Shown here in pieces: positions 1 to 8,157 of a DNA stretch of 64,000 nt. The notes under the pieces are model-generated. The model was not told the origin of the DNA. It worked only from the letters and a program-made list of their open reading frames with translations, and did not search any database. The number at the start of each line of letters is the position of its first letter. The first letter of the stretch is position 1. The translations under genes and the position numbers were made by a program. This stretch comes from Acidimicrobiales bacterium (lineage in GTDB: Bacteria > Actinomycetota > Acidimicrobiia > Acidimicrobiales > RAAP-2), in assembly GCA_025362585.1 (NCBI GenBank), contig JANYFR010000054.1, positions 27,117 through 91,116 on the forward strand. Direction: 5' to 3'.

Positions 1-1
1 C

Positions 2-871
2 GCGACGCGTCGCGCCTGGTTCGCGGTCGAGCACTTCAGTCCCGACGTCGTGCACTTCCACGAGCCCTTCGCACCCCTGATCGGATGGGGCGTGCTGCGC
101 ACCCACCGGGTGCCGGCCGTGGGTACCTTTCACCGCAGCGGTGGGGGACCGGCACTCGCCCTCACGCGGCCCCTGCTCGGACGGCTCGCCCGAGACCTCG
201 ACGCCACCGTCGCGGTGAGCAGTTCGGCCGCGACGACCATTAACCGAGCGTGCGGACTCGAACCGACGGTCCTCTACAACGGACTCGAGACGTCGCGCTT
301 CACCGAGTTCGCCCGGGAGCGGAGCGACGACGTGGTGCTCGTCTGTGTGGGACGGCTCGAAAAGCGCAAGGGCGTCGCGACGGCGATTCGCGCCGTCATC
401 TCGCACAACGCCCGCAGCGCCGATCCGTGGCGCCTGGTCGTGGTCGGCGAGGGGACCGAGCGCGTTGCGCTCGAGGAGGCGGCCCGTGGCGACGCGAGCG
501 TCCACTTCGTCGGCGCCGTGGGCGAAGTGGAGAAGCGACGCTGGCTGCGCCGGGCGAGCGCGGTGCTGTGCCCGGCGCTGCACGGCGAGAGTTTCGGCCT
601 CGTGGTGCTCGAAGCCATGGCGAGCGAGGTCCCCGCCGTCGTGAGTGACATCCCGGGCTATCGCGAGGCGGCCCACGGCCACGCCACGCTCTTCGCGCCG
701 GGCGACGATCGCGCGCTCGAGCGCGCGATCACCACCGCGATTGAGGGGGCGAACGACGAGACACTCGCTGCGGCGCGGCGCCACGCCGAGGGGTGGTCCA
801 TGGTCTCGCTGTGCGACGCCTACGAGGCGATCTACGCGAGTGCGCGCGAGCGATTCGACGGGGGCAGGTAG
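2..871 (+). CDS. pimA: GT4 glycosyltransferase, PimA-like (phosphatidylinositol mannosyltransferase), 5' truncated
   Basis: The reading frame is open from the first bases of the window, so the N-terminus is cut off; 289 residues are visible. They read as a GT-B fold retaining glycosyltransferase of family GT4. The acceptor half ends with a PDVVHFHEP motif, the donor half opens with VGRLEKRKG, and the nucleotide-sugar E-x7-E pair lies in GESFGLVVLEAM. PimA adds the first mannose from GDP-mannose to phosphatidylinositol on the inner face of the membrane. The specific name rests mainly on context, because pimA sits just upstream of pdxS-pdxT-yebC-ruvCAB in many actinobacteria, as here. Another GT4 lipid or sugar transferase cannot be excluded without the N-terminus. 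Confidence 0.75.
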   Translation, partial: ATRRAWFAVEHFSPDVVHFHEPFAPLIGWGVLRTHRVPAVGTFHRSGGGPALALTRPLLGRLARDLDATVAVSSSAATTINRACGLEPTVLYNGLETSRFTEFARERSDDVVLVCVGRLEKRKGVATAIRAVISHNARSADPWRLVVVGEGTERVALEEAARGDASVHFVGAVGEVEKRRWLRRASAVLCPALHGESFGLVVLEAMASEVPAVVSDIPGYREAAHGHATLFAPGDDRALERAITTAIEGANDETLAAARRHAEGWSMVSLCDAYEAIYASARERFDGGR

Positions 872-874
872 CCT
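869..874 (+). promoter_or_regulatory. -10 hexamer TAGCCT, leaderless start at 881
   Basis: The hexamer lies exactly six bases before the GTG of the M48-like gene, the spacing expected when transcription starts at the start codon. It overlaps the pimA stop codon (TAG at 869-871), so the match could partly be due to that stop. No clear -35 is visible. Confidence 0.4.
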
Positions 875-880
875 TTACCC

Positions 881-1783
881 GTGGCCAATAAGCAACGTTC
901 GCGCTCGCGCAAGTCCGGTCCGTCGCGGGACCGAACACCGCACTTCGTGGCGCCCGTGCTCGATCCGACCTGGCAGAGCCCCTACGCCCCCTCAATCGCC
1001 GAGCGCGACGCCAACGCCCACGCGGTGCGGTCATTCGCAATGCGCAAGAAACTGCCCCAGACCATTGCCGTCGTGGTCGTGGTGCTCGCGCTGGTGGTGG
1101 GCGCGGTCGCGATGTGGTGGCTCGCACTACTGGGCCTGCTGCTCGCGATCCTCTTCTTCGTCGATCTTCGCCGTTCGCTCGCCGGCTTCGACAAACGCGG
1201 CCAGGTGCTCTCGAGCCAAGTCGCCGCCCAGTTCCGGGCCGGGGGGACCGCCAAGGACCGACTGCGCCTTTCGACGGTGCTCGACCGGCTGGGCCCCACC
1301 TTCGGCGTCGACCACGTGTCGACATTCATCATCGAAGAGCCGGGCTACAACGCGACCCTGGTGCCCGACGAGACGGGCCTGTCGTTGTTCGTCACGAGCG
1401 GGCTGGTGGCCGACTTCGAGCTCATCGAACTCGAGGGCGTCGTCGCGCACTGCCTCGCGCGCCAGCGGCTCGGGCTGCTCGAGCGCCAGAGTGTCTCGGC
1501 GGTCTCGAACCTCAGCGACGCCGCGCGAGCCGCGCTCGCCGGGCCGGGTATGGCCTACCGGGCCGACGAAGTGGCCGCCGCCTCGATTCGCTACCCCCTC
1601 GGCATTGCCGGGGCGTTGCGCCGATGCGAGCGTCAGATGCCGCGAGCGTCGTCGTTCTTCGCGACGCCGAACTTCGCGCAGTGGCGCTGGACCTGGTTCG
1701 ACGTCTGGGCCGATCGGGCCGAGCGCGACCTCGCGGACCTCGACGACGTGGAGTTGCGGGCCCTCGCCCTCGAGGAGTGGTGA
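881..1783 (+). CDS. membrane-anchored M48-peptidase-like protein with a degenerate zinc site
   Basis: This 300-residue protein has a basic, Ser/Arg-rich N-terminus, a hydrophobic region at about residues 61-94 (probably a hairpin of two helices) and a C-terminal domain that follows the M48/HtpX layout: an NA motif near residue 157, a VTSGL strand, then ELEGVVAH. In M48 enzymes this continues as HExxH. Here residues 190-194 read H-C-L-A-R, so the catalytic Glu and second His are replaced by Cys and Arg. It is therefore probably not an active metalloprotease and may have a structural or binding role. The GTG start at 881 is favoured by the -10 hexamer six bases upstream. It sits between pimA and pdxS, where mycobacteria carry a Nudix gene. 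The family link is inferred from motif order only. Confidence 0.6.
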   Translation: MANKQRSRSRKSGPSRDRTPHFVAPVLDPTWQSPYAPSIAERDANAHAVRSFAMRKKLPQTIAVVVVVLALVVGAVAMWWLALLGLLLAILFFVDLRRSLAGFDKRGQVLSSQVAAQFRAGGTAKDRLRLSTVLDRLGPTFGVDHVSTFIIEEPGYNATLVPDETGLSLFVTSGLVADFELIELEGVVAHCLARQRLGLLERQSVSAVSNLSDAARAALAGPGMAYRADEVAAASIRYPLGIAGALRRCERQMPRASSFFATPNFAQWRWTWFDVWADRAERDLADLDDVELRALALEEW

Positions 1784-1797
1784 GCAACGTCGAAGGT

Positions 1798-1803
1798 TAG
1801 GCT
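1798..1803 (+). promoter_or_regulatory. -10 hexamer TAGGCT, leaderless pdxS promoter
   Basis: TAGGCT lies six bases before the ATG of pdxS with no Shine-Dalgarno sequence between, as expected for a leaderless transcript. Confidence 0.55.
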
Positions 1804-1809
1804 GAGGTT

Positions 1810-2706
1810 ATGAGTTTCTCGCCCGACCCCTCCACCGTGGGCTCCGCGCTCGTCAAGCGCGGCCTCGCCGACATGTTGCGCGGCGGCGTCATCATGGACG
1901 TCGTCAACCCCGAGCAGGCCAAGATTGCGGAAGACGCCGGCGCCGTCGCGGTGATGGCCCTCGAGCGCGTCCCATCGGACATCCGCCGTGACGGAGGCGT
2001 CGCGCGCATGAGCGACCCCCAGATGATTCAAGAGATCCAGGCGACGGTCACCATTCCGGTCATGGCGAAAGCCCGCATTGGTCACTTCGCCGAGGCCCAG
2101 GTCCTGCAGTCGCTCGACGTTGACTACATCGACGAGTCCGAGGTCCTGACCCCCGCCGACGAAGAGCACCACATCGACAAGTGGGGCTTCACCGTCCCCT
2201 TCGTCTGTGGCGCCACCAACCTGGGCGAGGCGTTGCGTCGAATCGCCGAGGGTGCCTGTCTCATTCGTTCCAAGGGCGAAGCCGGGACCGGTAACGTCGT
2301 CGAAGCGGTACGCCACCTGCGCACGATCAACAGTCAAATGCGCCGACTCCACGCGGCCGACGCCGCCGAGCTCTACGCCATGGCGAAGGAGCTCGGGGCT
2401 CCACTAGCCCTCGTCCAAGAGGTCGCCGCCACCGGCAAGCTGCCCGTGCCGCTCTTCTGCGCCGGGGGGATCTCCACGCCGGCCGACGCGTCGCTCGTTC
2501 TCCAGTTGGGTGCCGAGGCCGTCTTCGTCGGATCGGGCATCTTCAAGAGCGATGACCCCGTGCGCATGGCCGAAGCGATCGTCGAGGCGACGACCCACTA
2601 CCTCGACGCCGACGCCGTGACCAAAGTGTCCACCGGTCTGGGCGCCGCCATGAAGGGCATCGAGACCGCCTCCCTCGAACAGCGACTCGCCGAGCGCGGC
2701 TGGTAA
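1810..2706 (+). CDS. pdxS: pyridoxal 5'-phosphate synthase, synthase/lyase subunit PdxS
   Basis: PdxS makes pyridoxal 5'-phosphate directly from ribose 5-phosphate, glyceraldehyde 3-phosphate and ammonia in the DXP-independent route. The 298-residue protein is full length for the family. The substrate-binding lysines are visible at K87 (in [10 protein letters not shown]) and K155 (in [11 protein letters not shown]), and D30 corresponds to the conserved Asp of the first strand. It forms a dodecamer that docks PdxT as ammonia donor, and pdxT follows directly with a TAATG overlap. The start is fixed by the homologous N-terminus and by a -10 hexamer six bases upstream, which suggests a leaderless mRNA. 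Confidence 0.97.
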   Translation: MSFSPDPSTVGSALVKRGLADMLRGGVIMDVVNPEQAKIAEDAGAVAVMALERVPSDIRRDGGVARMSDPQMIQEIQATVTIPVMAKARIGHFAEAQVLQSLDVDYIDESEVLTPADEEHHIDKWGFTVPFVCGATNLGEALRRIAEGACLIRSKGEAGTGNVVEAVRHLRTINSQMRRLHAADAAELYAMAKELGAPLALVQEVAATGKLPVPLFCAGGISTPADASLVLQLGAEAVFVGSGIFKSDDPVRMAEAIVEATTHYLDADAVTKVSTGLGAAMKGIETASLEQRLAERGW

Positions 2707-3287
2707 TGCCACTCGTTGGCGTGCTCGCCCTCCAGGGCGACGTGCGCGAACACGTCGCGACGCTGCGCTCGATCGGCGCTGACGTGCGAGAGGTGAAGAG
2801 GGCCGAGCAGCTCGACGGTCTCGACGGCCTTATCGTTCCCGGAGGCGAATCGACGACCATCGCGCGCCTGCTCACGACGTCGGGAATCCGCGCGGCGCTG
2901 GAAAAATCTCTCGCCGGCGACCTGGCGGTCTTTGGAACGTGCGCGGGACTGATTTTGCTCGCCAGTGAGATTCTCGACGGACGCGCCGACCAGTGGAGCT
3001 TCGCGGCGCTGCCGCTTAGCGTGCGTCGCAACGGCTACGGACGCCAGATCGCCAGCTTCGAGACGCCCGTCACGGTCGCCGGCGTCGGCACGGTGCCCGG
3101 CGTCTTCATCCGCGCACCCAAGATCGAGACGTGGTCGAGCGACGTCGAGGTCCTCGCCACGCACGACCACGGCGACGGGAATCACCCGGTACTCGTGCGC
3201 TACGCCAATGTCTGGGGCTGTTCGTTCCATCCCGAACTGACGAGCGACGACCGCGTCCACCGGCTCTTCGTCGACGCACTTCGTTAA
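2706..3287 (+). CDS. pdxT: pyridoxal 5'-phosphate synthase, glutaminase subunit PdxT
   Basis: PdxT is a class-I glutamine amidotransferase that hydrolyses glutamine and channels ammonia to PdxS. Its 193 residues show the nucleophile C79 in the FGTCAGL elbow, the oxyanion GGES motif near residues 47-50, and the His/Glu pair of the triad at H175 and E177 in FHPEL. Its ATG shares one base with the pdxS stop (TAATG), so the pair is translationally coupled. All catalytic residues are present. Confidence 0.97.
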   Translation: MPLVGVLALQGDVREHVATLRSIGADVREVKRAEQLDGLDGLIVPGGESTTIARLLTTSGIRAALEKSLAGDLAVFGTCAGLILLASEILDGRADQWSFAALPLSVRRNGYGRQIASFETPVTVAGVGTVPGVFIRAPKIETWSSDVEVLATHDHGDGNHPVLVRYANVWGCSFHPELTSDDRVHRLFVDALR

Positions 3288-3292
3288 TCCGG

Positions 3293-3298
3293 TACGAT
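3293..3298 (+). promoter_or_regulatory. -10 hexamer TACGAT, yebC promoter
   Basis: The hexamer lies 28 bases before the yebC ATG and is followed by a GGGAGG ribosome-binding site at about 3317-3322. This is an ordinary leadered promoter, in contrast to many neighbours. No good -35 is visible. Confidence 0.4.
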
Positions 3299-3326
3299 AG
3301 CGACGCCCCGCGGGGCGGGAGGAACC

Positions 3327-4076
3327 ATGTCCGGCCATTCGAAGTGGGCGACGACCAAGCACCGTAAGGGCGCTAAGGACAGCGCCCGCGCCAAGGTCTT
3401 CGCCAAGCTCATTCGCCAAGTTGAGGTCGCCGCGCGCGAGGGCGGCAGTGACGTCAGCACCAACGCCAGTCTGCGCACGATGTACCAGAAGGCCCGGGAG
3501 GCCTCGGTGCCCCTCGACACGATTGAACGGGCCATCAAGCGCGGCACCGGCGAGCTCGAGGGCGTGCGCTACGAGGCCATCAGTTACGAAGGCTACGGCC
3601 AGCACGGCGTCGCGGTGATCGTCGAAACCTTGACCGATAATCGCAACCGCACCAGCGCCGAGATCAAGCACGTCTTCGCGCGCAACGGCGGCACCATTGC
3701 CGAACCCGGAGCGGTCTCGTGGCAGTTCGATCGCAAGGGCGTCGTTGAGGTGCAGGGCCCCGTCGACGAGGATCAACTGCTCGAGTGGGTGATGGAGGCC
3801 GGTGGCGAGAACTTCGAAGCCAACGGGGAGAACTACACGATCACGACCGAGCCCCACGACGTTGGCTCGGTGCGCGACGCGCTCGAGTCGCGGGGCGTGA
3901 AGGTGCTGAGTGCCGAGTTGACCCTCGTGCCCCAAAATACGATCCCGGTCGAGTCCGAGTCCGACGCGAAGAAGATCCTTCGGTTGATGGACGCCATTGA
4001 CGACCACGACGACGTCCAGAACGTCTTTTCCAACTTCGACATCCCCGACGCTCTGCTCGCCGCCTACGAGGGCTGA
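3327..4076 (+). CDS. yebC: YebC/TACO1-family protein
   Basis: YebC-family proteins were long annotated as DNA-binding regulators of ruvABC and are now also tied to translation of difficult codon runs. The 249-residue protein is full length and begins with the family hallmark SGHSKWATTKHRK. It carries the conserved GVAVIVETLTDNRNRT segment and ends in the acidic IDDHDDVQNV region. A good GGGAGG site lies six bases before the ATG. It precedes ruvC-ruvA-ruvB in the order common to actinobacteria. Which of the reported roles applies cannot be told from sequence. Confidence 0.95.
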   Translation: MSGHSKWATTKHRKGAKDSARAKVFAKLIRQVEVAAREGGSDVSTNASLRTMYQKAREASVPLDTIERAIKRGTGELEGVRYEAISYEGYGQHGVAVIVETLTDNRNRTSAEIKHVFARNGGTIAEPGAVSWQFDRKGVVEVQGPVDEDQLLEWVMEAGGENFEANGENYTITTEPHDVGSVRDALESRGVKVLSAELTLVPQNTIPVESESDAKKILRLMDAIDDHDDVQNVFSNFDIPDALLAAYEG

Positions 4077-4104
4077 GAACCCGGGTTCGCCCCGCACCAG
4101 GGGG

Positions 4105-4110
4105 TAGCAT
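4105..4110 (+). promoter_or_regulatory. -10 hexamer TAGCAT, near-leaderless ruvC promoter
   Basis: TAGCAT is followed by seven bases and then the ruvC ATG. No Shine-Dalgarno sequence lies between, so the ruvCAB mRNA probably starts at or next to the start codon. Confidence 0.5.
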
Positions 4111-4117
4111 CGAACAT

Positions 4118-4630
4118 ATGTTCGTACTCGGTATCGACCCTGGGCTGACGCGCTGCGGCTACGGCCTCGTCGAGGGATCGTTCGACGGCGTCGAGTCCTT
4201 TCGCGCGGTTCGCGCGGGCACCGTCGAGACCGACCACGAGACGCCCGTCGAGGAGCGACTCGGTCAGGTCCTCGTGGAGCTACGGCGACTCCTCGACGAG
4301 ACCAAGCCCGACGCCGTCGTCGTGGAACGGGTCTTCTACCAGCGCAACGCCAAAACGGCGATCCCCGTCGCCCAGGCGAGCGGGGTCGCCGTGGCGCTCG
4401 CGAGTGCGAGCGGACTGGCGGTACGCCAGTTCAACGCCCAGGAAGTGAAACTCGCGGTGACCGGCTACGGCGCGGCGAGCAAGGCCCAGGTCCAGGGGAT
4501 GGTCGCACGACTATGCGGGCTCGCCGACATTCCCCGGCCCGCCGACGCCGCCGACGCCCTGGCTCTGGCGATCACCTACTTCGTCGTGGTGCGTAGCGAG
4601 CGCAAGTACCCCGTGGTGGGTCGCGCGTGA
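4118..4630 (+). CDS. ruvC: crossover junction endodeoxyribonuclease RuvC
   Basis: RuvC resolves Holliday junctions by symmetrical nicking, working with the RuvAB motor. The 170 residues show the RNase H-like acidic centre: D7 in GIDPGLTRCG, E70 in VVERVFYQRN, and D143/D146 in the C-terminal DAADALA motif. It leads the ruvC-ruvA-ruvB operon; its stop overlaps the ruvA GTG by four bases. No residue of the active site is missing. Confidence 0.97.
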   Translation: MFVLGIDPGLTRCGYGLVEGSFDGVESFRAVRAGTVETDHETPVEERLGQVLVELRRLLDETKPDAVVVERVFYQRNAKTAIPVAQASGVAVALASASGLAVRQFNAQEVKLAVTGYGAASKAQVQGMVARLCGLADIPRPADAADALALAITYFVVVRSERKYPVVGRA

Positions 4631-5199
4631 TCGGCTGGCTGGGCGGTCGGGTCCTGCACCACCACGGCAACGGCGCCGTGGTGCTCGACGTGCGCGGCGT
4701 CGGCTACGAGGTGCACGTCGCCGCGAGCGACGTACCGGCCGTCGGCGACGTGGTGGAGCTCTTCATCTACACCGTCGTGCGGGCCGACGCGCTGCTGCTC
4801 TACGGCTTCGCCACGTACGAGGATCGCGAGTTCTTCGAGATGCTCCTAGTCACCCCCGGCGTCGGCCCGTCAACCGCGCTCGCGGCACTGCGCACCATGT
4901 CGACGGGGGAACTCGCCTCGGCGATCGAGAGCGACGACGCCAAACTCGTCGCAACAATCCCCGGCATTGGACCAAAGACCGCGAGCCGCATCGTGCTCGA
5001 ACTGAAGGGACGGGTCAACGTTCCCGCCACGTACGTGGTCTCCTCGACGCCCTCGGGACCTCACGACGAAATCGAAGAGGCATTGCGCGGTCTGGGCTAC
5101 TCCACGCCAGAGGTGCGCCAGGCCCTGAGTGGGGTGACGCTGGCCACTGACGAGTCCGAGGCCCTGCGCCAGGCGCTGGCGCTGTTGAGGCGATCGTGA
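4627..5199 (+). CDS. ruvA: Holliday junction branch migration protein RuvA
   Basis: RuvA binds the four-way junction as a tetramer and loads RuvB rings. The 190-residue protein begins MIGWLGGRV as usual, has an OB fold, a helix-hairpin-helix region (TPGVGPSTAL and IPGIGPKTASRI) and a short C-terminal domain that contacts RuvB. The GTG start overlaps the ruvC stop (GTGA), and its own stop overlaps the ruvB start in the same way. Confidence 0.96.
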   Translation: MIGWLGGRVLHHHGNGAVVLDVRGVGYEVHVAASDVPAVGDVVELFIYTVVRADALLLYGFATYEDREFFEMLLVTPGVGPSTALAALRTMSTGELASAIESDDAKLVATIPGIGPKTASRIVLELKGRVNVPATYVVSSTPSGPHDEIEEALRGLGYSTPEVRQALSGVTLATDESEALRQALALLRRS

Positions 5200-6236
5200 G
5201 TCGGCGCGAGATCGACGTCGAGCAGTTGACCCGTTCGGTGGTGCTGCCCGTCGCCGACGACCAGGAGCGGCGCGCCGAGGTGTCGCTGCGCCCGACGACG
5301 CTCAACGACTTCGTCGGTCAGCGCGAACTGGTGCGCCACCTCGAGATTGTGCTCGGTTCGGCCAAGGCCCGCCATCAGACCGCCGACCACCTGCTCTTCG
5401 CCGGGCCGCCGGGGCTCGGCAAGACCTCACTGGCGAGCATCGTCGCGGGTGAGATGGGGGCGGGTCTGCGCATCACGTCCGGGCCGGTGCTGTCACGCCC
5501 GGGCGACCTCGCGGCCCTGCTCACCGACCTCCAAGACGGCGACGTCCTCTTCGTCGACGAGATCCACCGACTGTCTCGAGCGGTCGAGGAGGTCCTCTAT
5601 CCGGCGATGGAGGACCGCCGTCTCGACGTCATGATCGGACGGGGACCGTCGGCACGCGCCATCCGCCTTGACCTGCCCAATTTCACGCTCGTGGGCGCCA
5701 CCACGCGCACCGGTCTCGTCGCCGCCCCCCTGCGCGACCGATTCGGCTTCGTTGGTCAACTCGACCTCTACGACGTCGAGGAGCTGACGGTGATCGTGAC
5801 GCGCTCGGCCGGTTTGCTCGACGTCACCTTGGCGGGCATCGCCGCCAAGGTCATCGCCGGGCGTAGTCGCGGGACGCCGCGTATCGCCAATCGTCTGCTG
5901 CGTCGGGTGCGCGACTTCGCCGCGGTCGCCGGACACCGAACCGTCGACGAATCGGTCGCGGTCGAGGCTCTCGCCCTGTTTGGTGTCGACGAGTACGGCC
6001 TCGACAAGATCGACCGGCGAATCCTCACGTTGCTGTGCCAACAGTTCGCGTCGCAGCCGGTGGGCCTCACGACGTTGGCCCACGCCTGTGGTGAGGAGAC
6101 CTCGACGATCGAGGACGCCTACGAGCCGTATCTGCTGCGCGAGGGTCTGCTCATCCGCACGCCGCGTGGTCGCGTGGCCACCGAACGGGCCTACCAGCAC
6201 CTAGGCATCACGCCTCGTGGTGGGGGACTGCTCTAG
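5196..6236 (+). CDS. ruvB: Holliday junction branch migration ATPase RuvB
   Basis: RuvB is the AAA+ motor that drives branch migration. The 346 residues contain Walker A GPPGLGKT at residues 70-77, a Walker B with DEIH in LFVDEIHRL, the GATTRTG sensor-1 segment, and a C-terminal winged helix ending near ERAYQHLG. It starts with a GTG that overlaps the ruvA stop. The sequence is full length, with all ATPase motifs intact. Confidence 0.97.
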   Translation: MSRREIDVEQLTRSVVLPVADDQERRAEVSLRPTTLNDFVGQRELVRHLEIVLGSAKARHQTADHLLFAGPPGLGKTSLASIVAGEMGAGLRITSGPVLSRPGDLAALLTDLQDGDVLFVDEIHRLSRAVEEVLYPAMEDRRLDVMIGRGPSARAIRLDLPNFTLVGATTRTGLVAAPLRDRFGFVGQLDLYDVEELTVIVTRSAGLLDVTLAGIAAKVIAGRSRGTPRIANRLLRRVRDFAAVAGHRTVDESVAVEALALFGVDEYGLDKIDRRILTLLCQQFASQPVGLTTLAHACGEETSTIEDAYEPYLLREGLLIRTPRGRVATERAYQHLGITPRGGGLL

Positions 6237-6255
6237 GTTCCAGCGCCCCAGCGAG

Positions 6256-6261
6256 TAGGGT
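6256..6261 (+). promoter_or_regulatory. -10 hexamer TAGGGT, yajC-secD-secF promoter
   Basis: The hexamer sits 28 bases before the yajC ATG and is followed by a clear GGAGGA ribosome-binding site, so this looks like a leadered promoter for the Sec accessory operon. No convincing -35 is visible. Confidence 0.35.
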
Positions 6262-6289
6262 TTCTTGGGTCTATTGACGGAGGAAATCA

Positions 6290-6643
6290 ATGTTGTTGCT
6301 GGCCGCAAAGTCCAAGAGCGGGTCACCCGTATTTTTTATTTTATTGATCGGACTGTACGCCGCGGTCTACTTTTTCTACCTCCGGCCCCGGTCTCGCAAG
6401 AACAAGGCGGCGCGCCTCCAGGTCCGTAAAGTCGAGATCGGTCAGCGTGCCAAGACGATTGGCGGTTTCGTCGGTACCGTCATCAAGGACCAGGACGGTC
6501 TCATTACGCTGCGCAGCGCCAGTGGCGTCGAACTGGACTTCATTCCTTCGGCCATCGCCGGACAGTTCGACCCGGTCGTGCCTCACGAAGAACACGAGGA
6601 ACACCAGGAACACGAGGAACACGAAGAAGGCGACAAGAAGTAA
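6290..6643 (+). CDS. yajC: preprotein translocase subunit YajC with His/Glu repeat tail
   Basis: YajC is a small single-span membrane protein that associates with SecD-SecF. The 117 residues have one transmembrane helix near residues 17-30 followed by a basic LRPRSRKNK stop-transfer, then the family core with the VGTVIKDQDG turn. The C-terminus is unusual: four tandem nine-base units at 6590-6625 encode an alternating Glu-His run before a short basic end. This tail would be cytoplasmic and could bind metal. The start is supported by GGAGGA seven bases upstream. The stop overlaps secD (TAATG). Confidence 0.93.
   Translation: MLLLAAKSKSGSPVFFILLIGLYAAVYFFYLRPRSRKNKAARLQVRKVEIGQRAKTIGGFVGTVIKDQDGLITLRSASGVELDFIPSAIAGQFDPVVPHEEHEEHQEHEEHEEGDKK
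6590..6625 (+). repeat. four tandem 9-bp units in yajC
   Basis: The unit GAACACGAG (Glu-His-Glu) is repeated four times in frame, with one C-for-G change in the second copy and one A-for-G change in the fourth. Such in-frame repeats can vary in copy number between strains. Confidence 0.85.
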
Positions 6644-8157
6644 TGGTCCAGCAGGTCGGTTCACGACGGTCGATGACCGTCAGCCTCATCCTCACGATTG
6701 CGATTGCCTTCGGCGCTCTCGCGGCGACGCTTTCGCTCGGCTGGGGACCGAAGCTCGGACTCGACCTCGCCGGAGGCCTCTCGGTCGTCTACAAGCCGAT
6801 CGGCCCGGCGACGACCGCCAACATGCAAGAGGTGGTGACGGTCCTCACGAACCGTGTCAATGGCCTCGGAGTATCGGGCGCCAAGGTCAACCTGCAGGGT
6901 AAGAACGTCGTCGTCAGCGTGCCCGGGGTGAAGAACGCCCAGGCGGTGCTCGCGGCCGTGGGTCAGACCGCCCAGTTGCTGTTTCGTCCGGTCCTCTGTC
7001 AGGTGACCCAGAACAAGAAGACCGTCGCGTACAACGGGACGTGGCCGCCCTGCTCGCCCCAGTCCGCCCTGACGGCGGCGAACCTCGCGGTGACGCCCGA
7101 CAACGCGGGGGGCTACACCAGCAACACGAGGATTCCGCCCGACCTCAAGTACGCGAAGTACCACTTCACCCTGCCCCCGAATGACGATCCGAAGAAGTCG
7201 GTCATCCTGCCCGCTCTCAATCAACCGGGCGTCTACTACCTGCTCGGACCGGCCCAGATGACCGGTCAGTCCGTCGCCAAGGCCATTGCCCAGCAGGACC
7301 AGATCGGGGCGTGGGTCGTGAACTACACCCTCACCGGGACCGGAAGCCCCCTGTGGGACAGCGTGTCCAGGGCCAGCTTCCACCAGCAGCTGGCCATCGA
7401 ACTCGACGGCGTCGTCCAGTCCGCCCCGCTGATCCAGCCCGGGCAGGCCGCGTTCTCCAGTTTTAACGGAACGGGGCAGATCTCGGGTTCCTTCACGCAG
7501 GCCGGTGCGAAGAATCTCGCGCTCGCCATGGAGTTCGGATCGCTGCCGGTGCGTCTCCAGCCGCTGACGACCCAGACCGTCTCTCCGACCCTCGGTCACA
7601 GCTCGCTCGTCGCGGGCCTCGGCGCCGGCCTCGTGGGCCTCGCCCTCGTGCTGCTCTACACCATCCTCTACTACCGCGCGCTCGGACTGGTCATCGTGAC
7701 CGGTCTGGCCGTGACCGCGGCGCTGCTCTGGGCCATCATCTCGGCGCTCGGCCACACTGCCTTCGCGCCGAGCTTCGACCTGGCGGGGGTGACCGGGTTG
7801 ATTGTCTCGATCGGTATCACCGTCGACAGTTACATCGTGTACTTCGAACGACTGAAAGACGAGGCCCGAGCAGGGCGTACGGTGCGCACCTCGGTCGACC
7901 GCGGCTTTCGCTCAGCGTGGCGCACCGTCCTCGCCGCCGACACGGTCAGTCTGCTCGCGGCCGTCCTGCTCTACATCATTGCCGTGGGCGACGTGCGCGG
8001 CTTCGCCTTCTTCCTCGGGATTTCCACGCTGATGGACGTCTTCATCACGTGGTACTTCACCCGACCGCTCGTGGTGCTGCTCGGACGGCGCAGCACGCAG
8101 GGCACCTCGGCGCTGTCGATGGTCGCCGGCCTCTACTCCGGAGCCCCGGGTGAGTGA
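6643..8157 (+). CDS. secD: protein translocase subunit SecD
   Basis: SecD, with SecF, uses the proton motive force to complete export through SecYEG. The 504 residues show an N-terminal helix, a large extracellular P1 region with the family motif LGLDLAGGL near residues 38-46, and a C-terminal block of about five membrane helices with the SIGITVDSYIVYFERLKDE segment, a variant of the RND signature. Start and stop overlap yajC and secF, so the three genes form one operon. The extracellular part carries extra Asn/Pro-rich stretches, common in actinobacterial SecD. Confidence 0.96.
   Translation: MVQQVGSRRSMTVSLILTIAIAFGALAATLSLGWGPKLGLDLAGGLSVVYKPIGPATTANMQEVVTVLTNRVNGLGVSGAKVNLQGKNVVVSVPGVKNAQAVLAAVGQTAQLLFRPVLCQVTQNKKTVAYNGTWPPCSPQSALTAANLAVTPDNAGGYTSNTRIPPDLKYAKYHFTLPPNDDPKKSVILPALNQPGVYYLLGPAQMTGQSVAKAIAQQDQIGAWVVNYTLTGTGSPLWDSVSRASFHQQLAIELDGVVQSAPLIQPGQAAFSSFNGTGQISGSFTQAGAKNLALAMEFGSLPVRLQPLTTQTVSPTLGHSSLVAGLGAGLVGLALVLLYTILYYRALGLVIVTGLAVTAALLWAIISALGHTAFAPSFDLAGVTGLIVSIGITVDSYIVYFERLKDEARAGRTVRTSVDRGFRSAWRTVLAADTVSLLAAVLLYIIAVGDVRGFAFFLGISTLMDVFITWYFTRPLVVLLGRRSTQGTSALSMVAGLYSGAPGE

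Noticed and set aside
645..1805. A plus-strand frame of 386 codons overlapping pimA and the M48-like gene
   Set aside because: It is Arg/Ser/Pro-rich and overlaps two better-supported frames.
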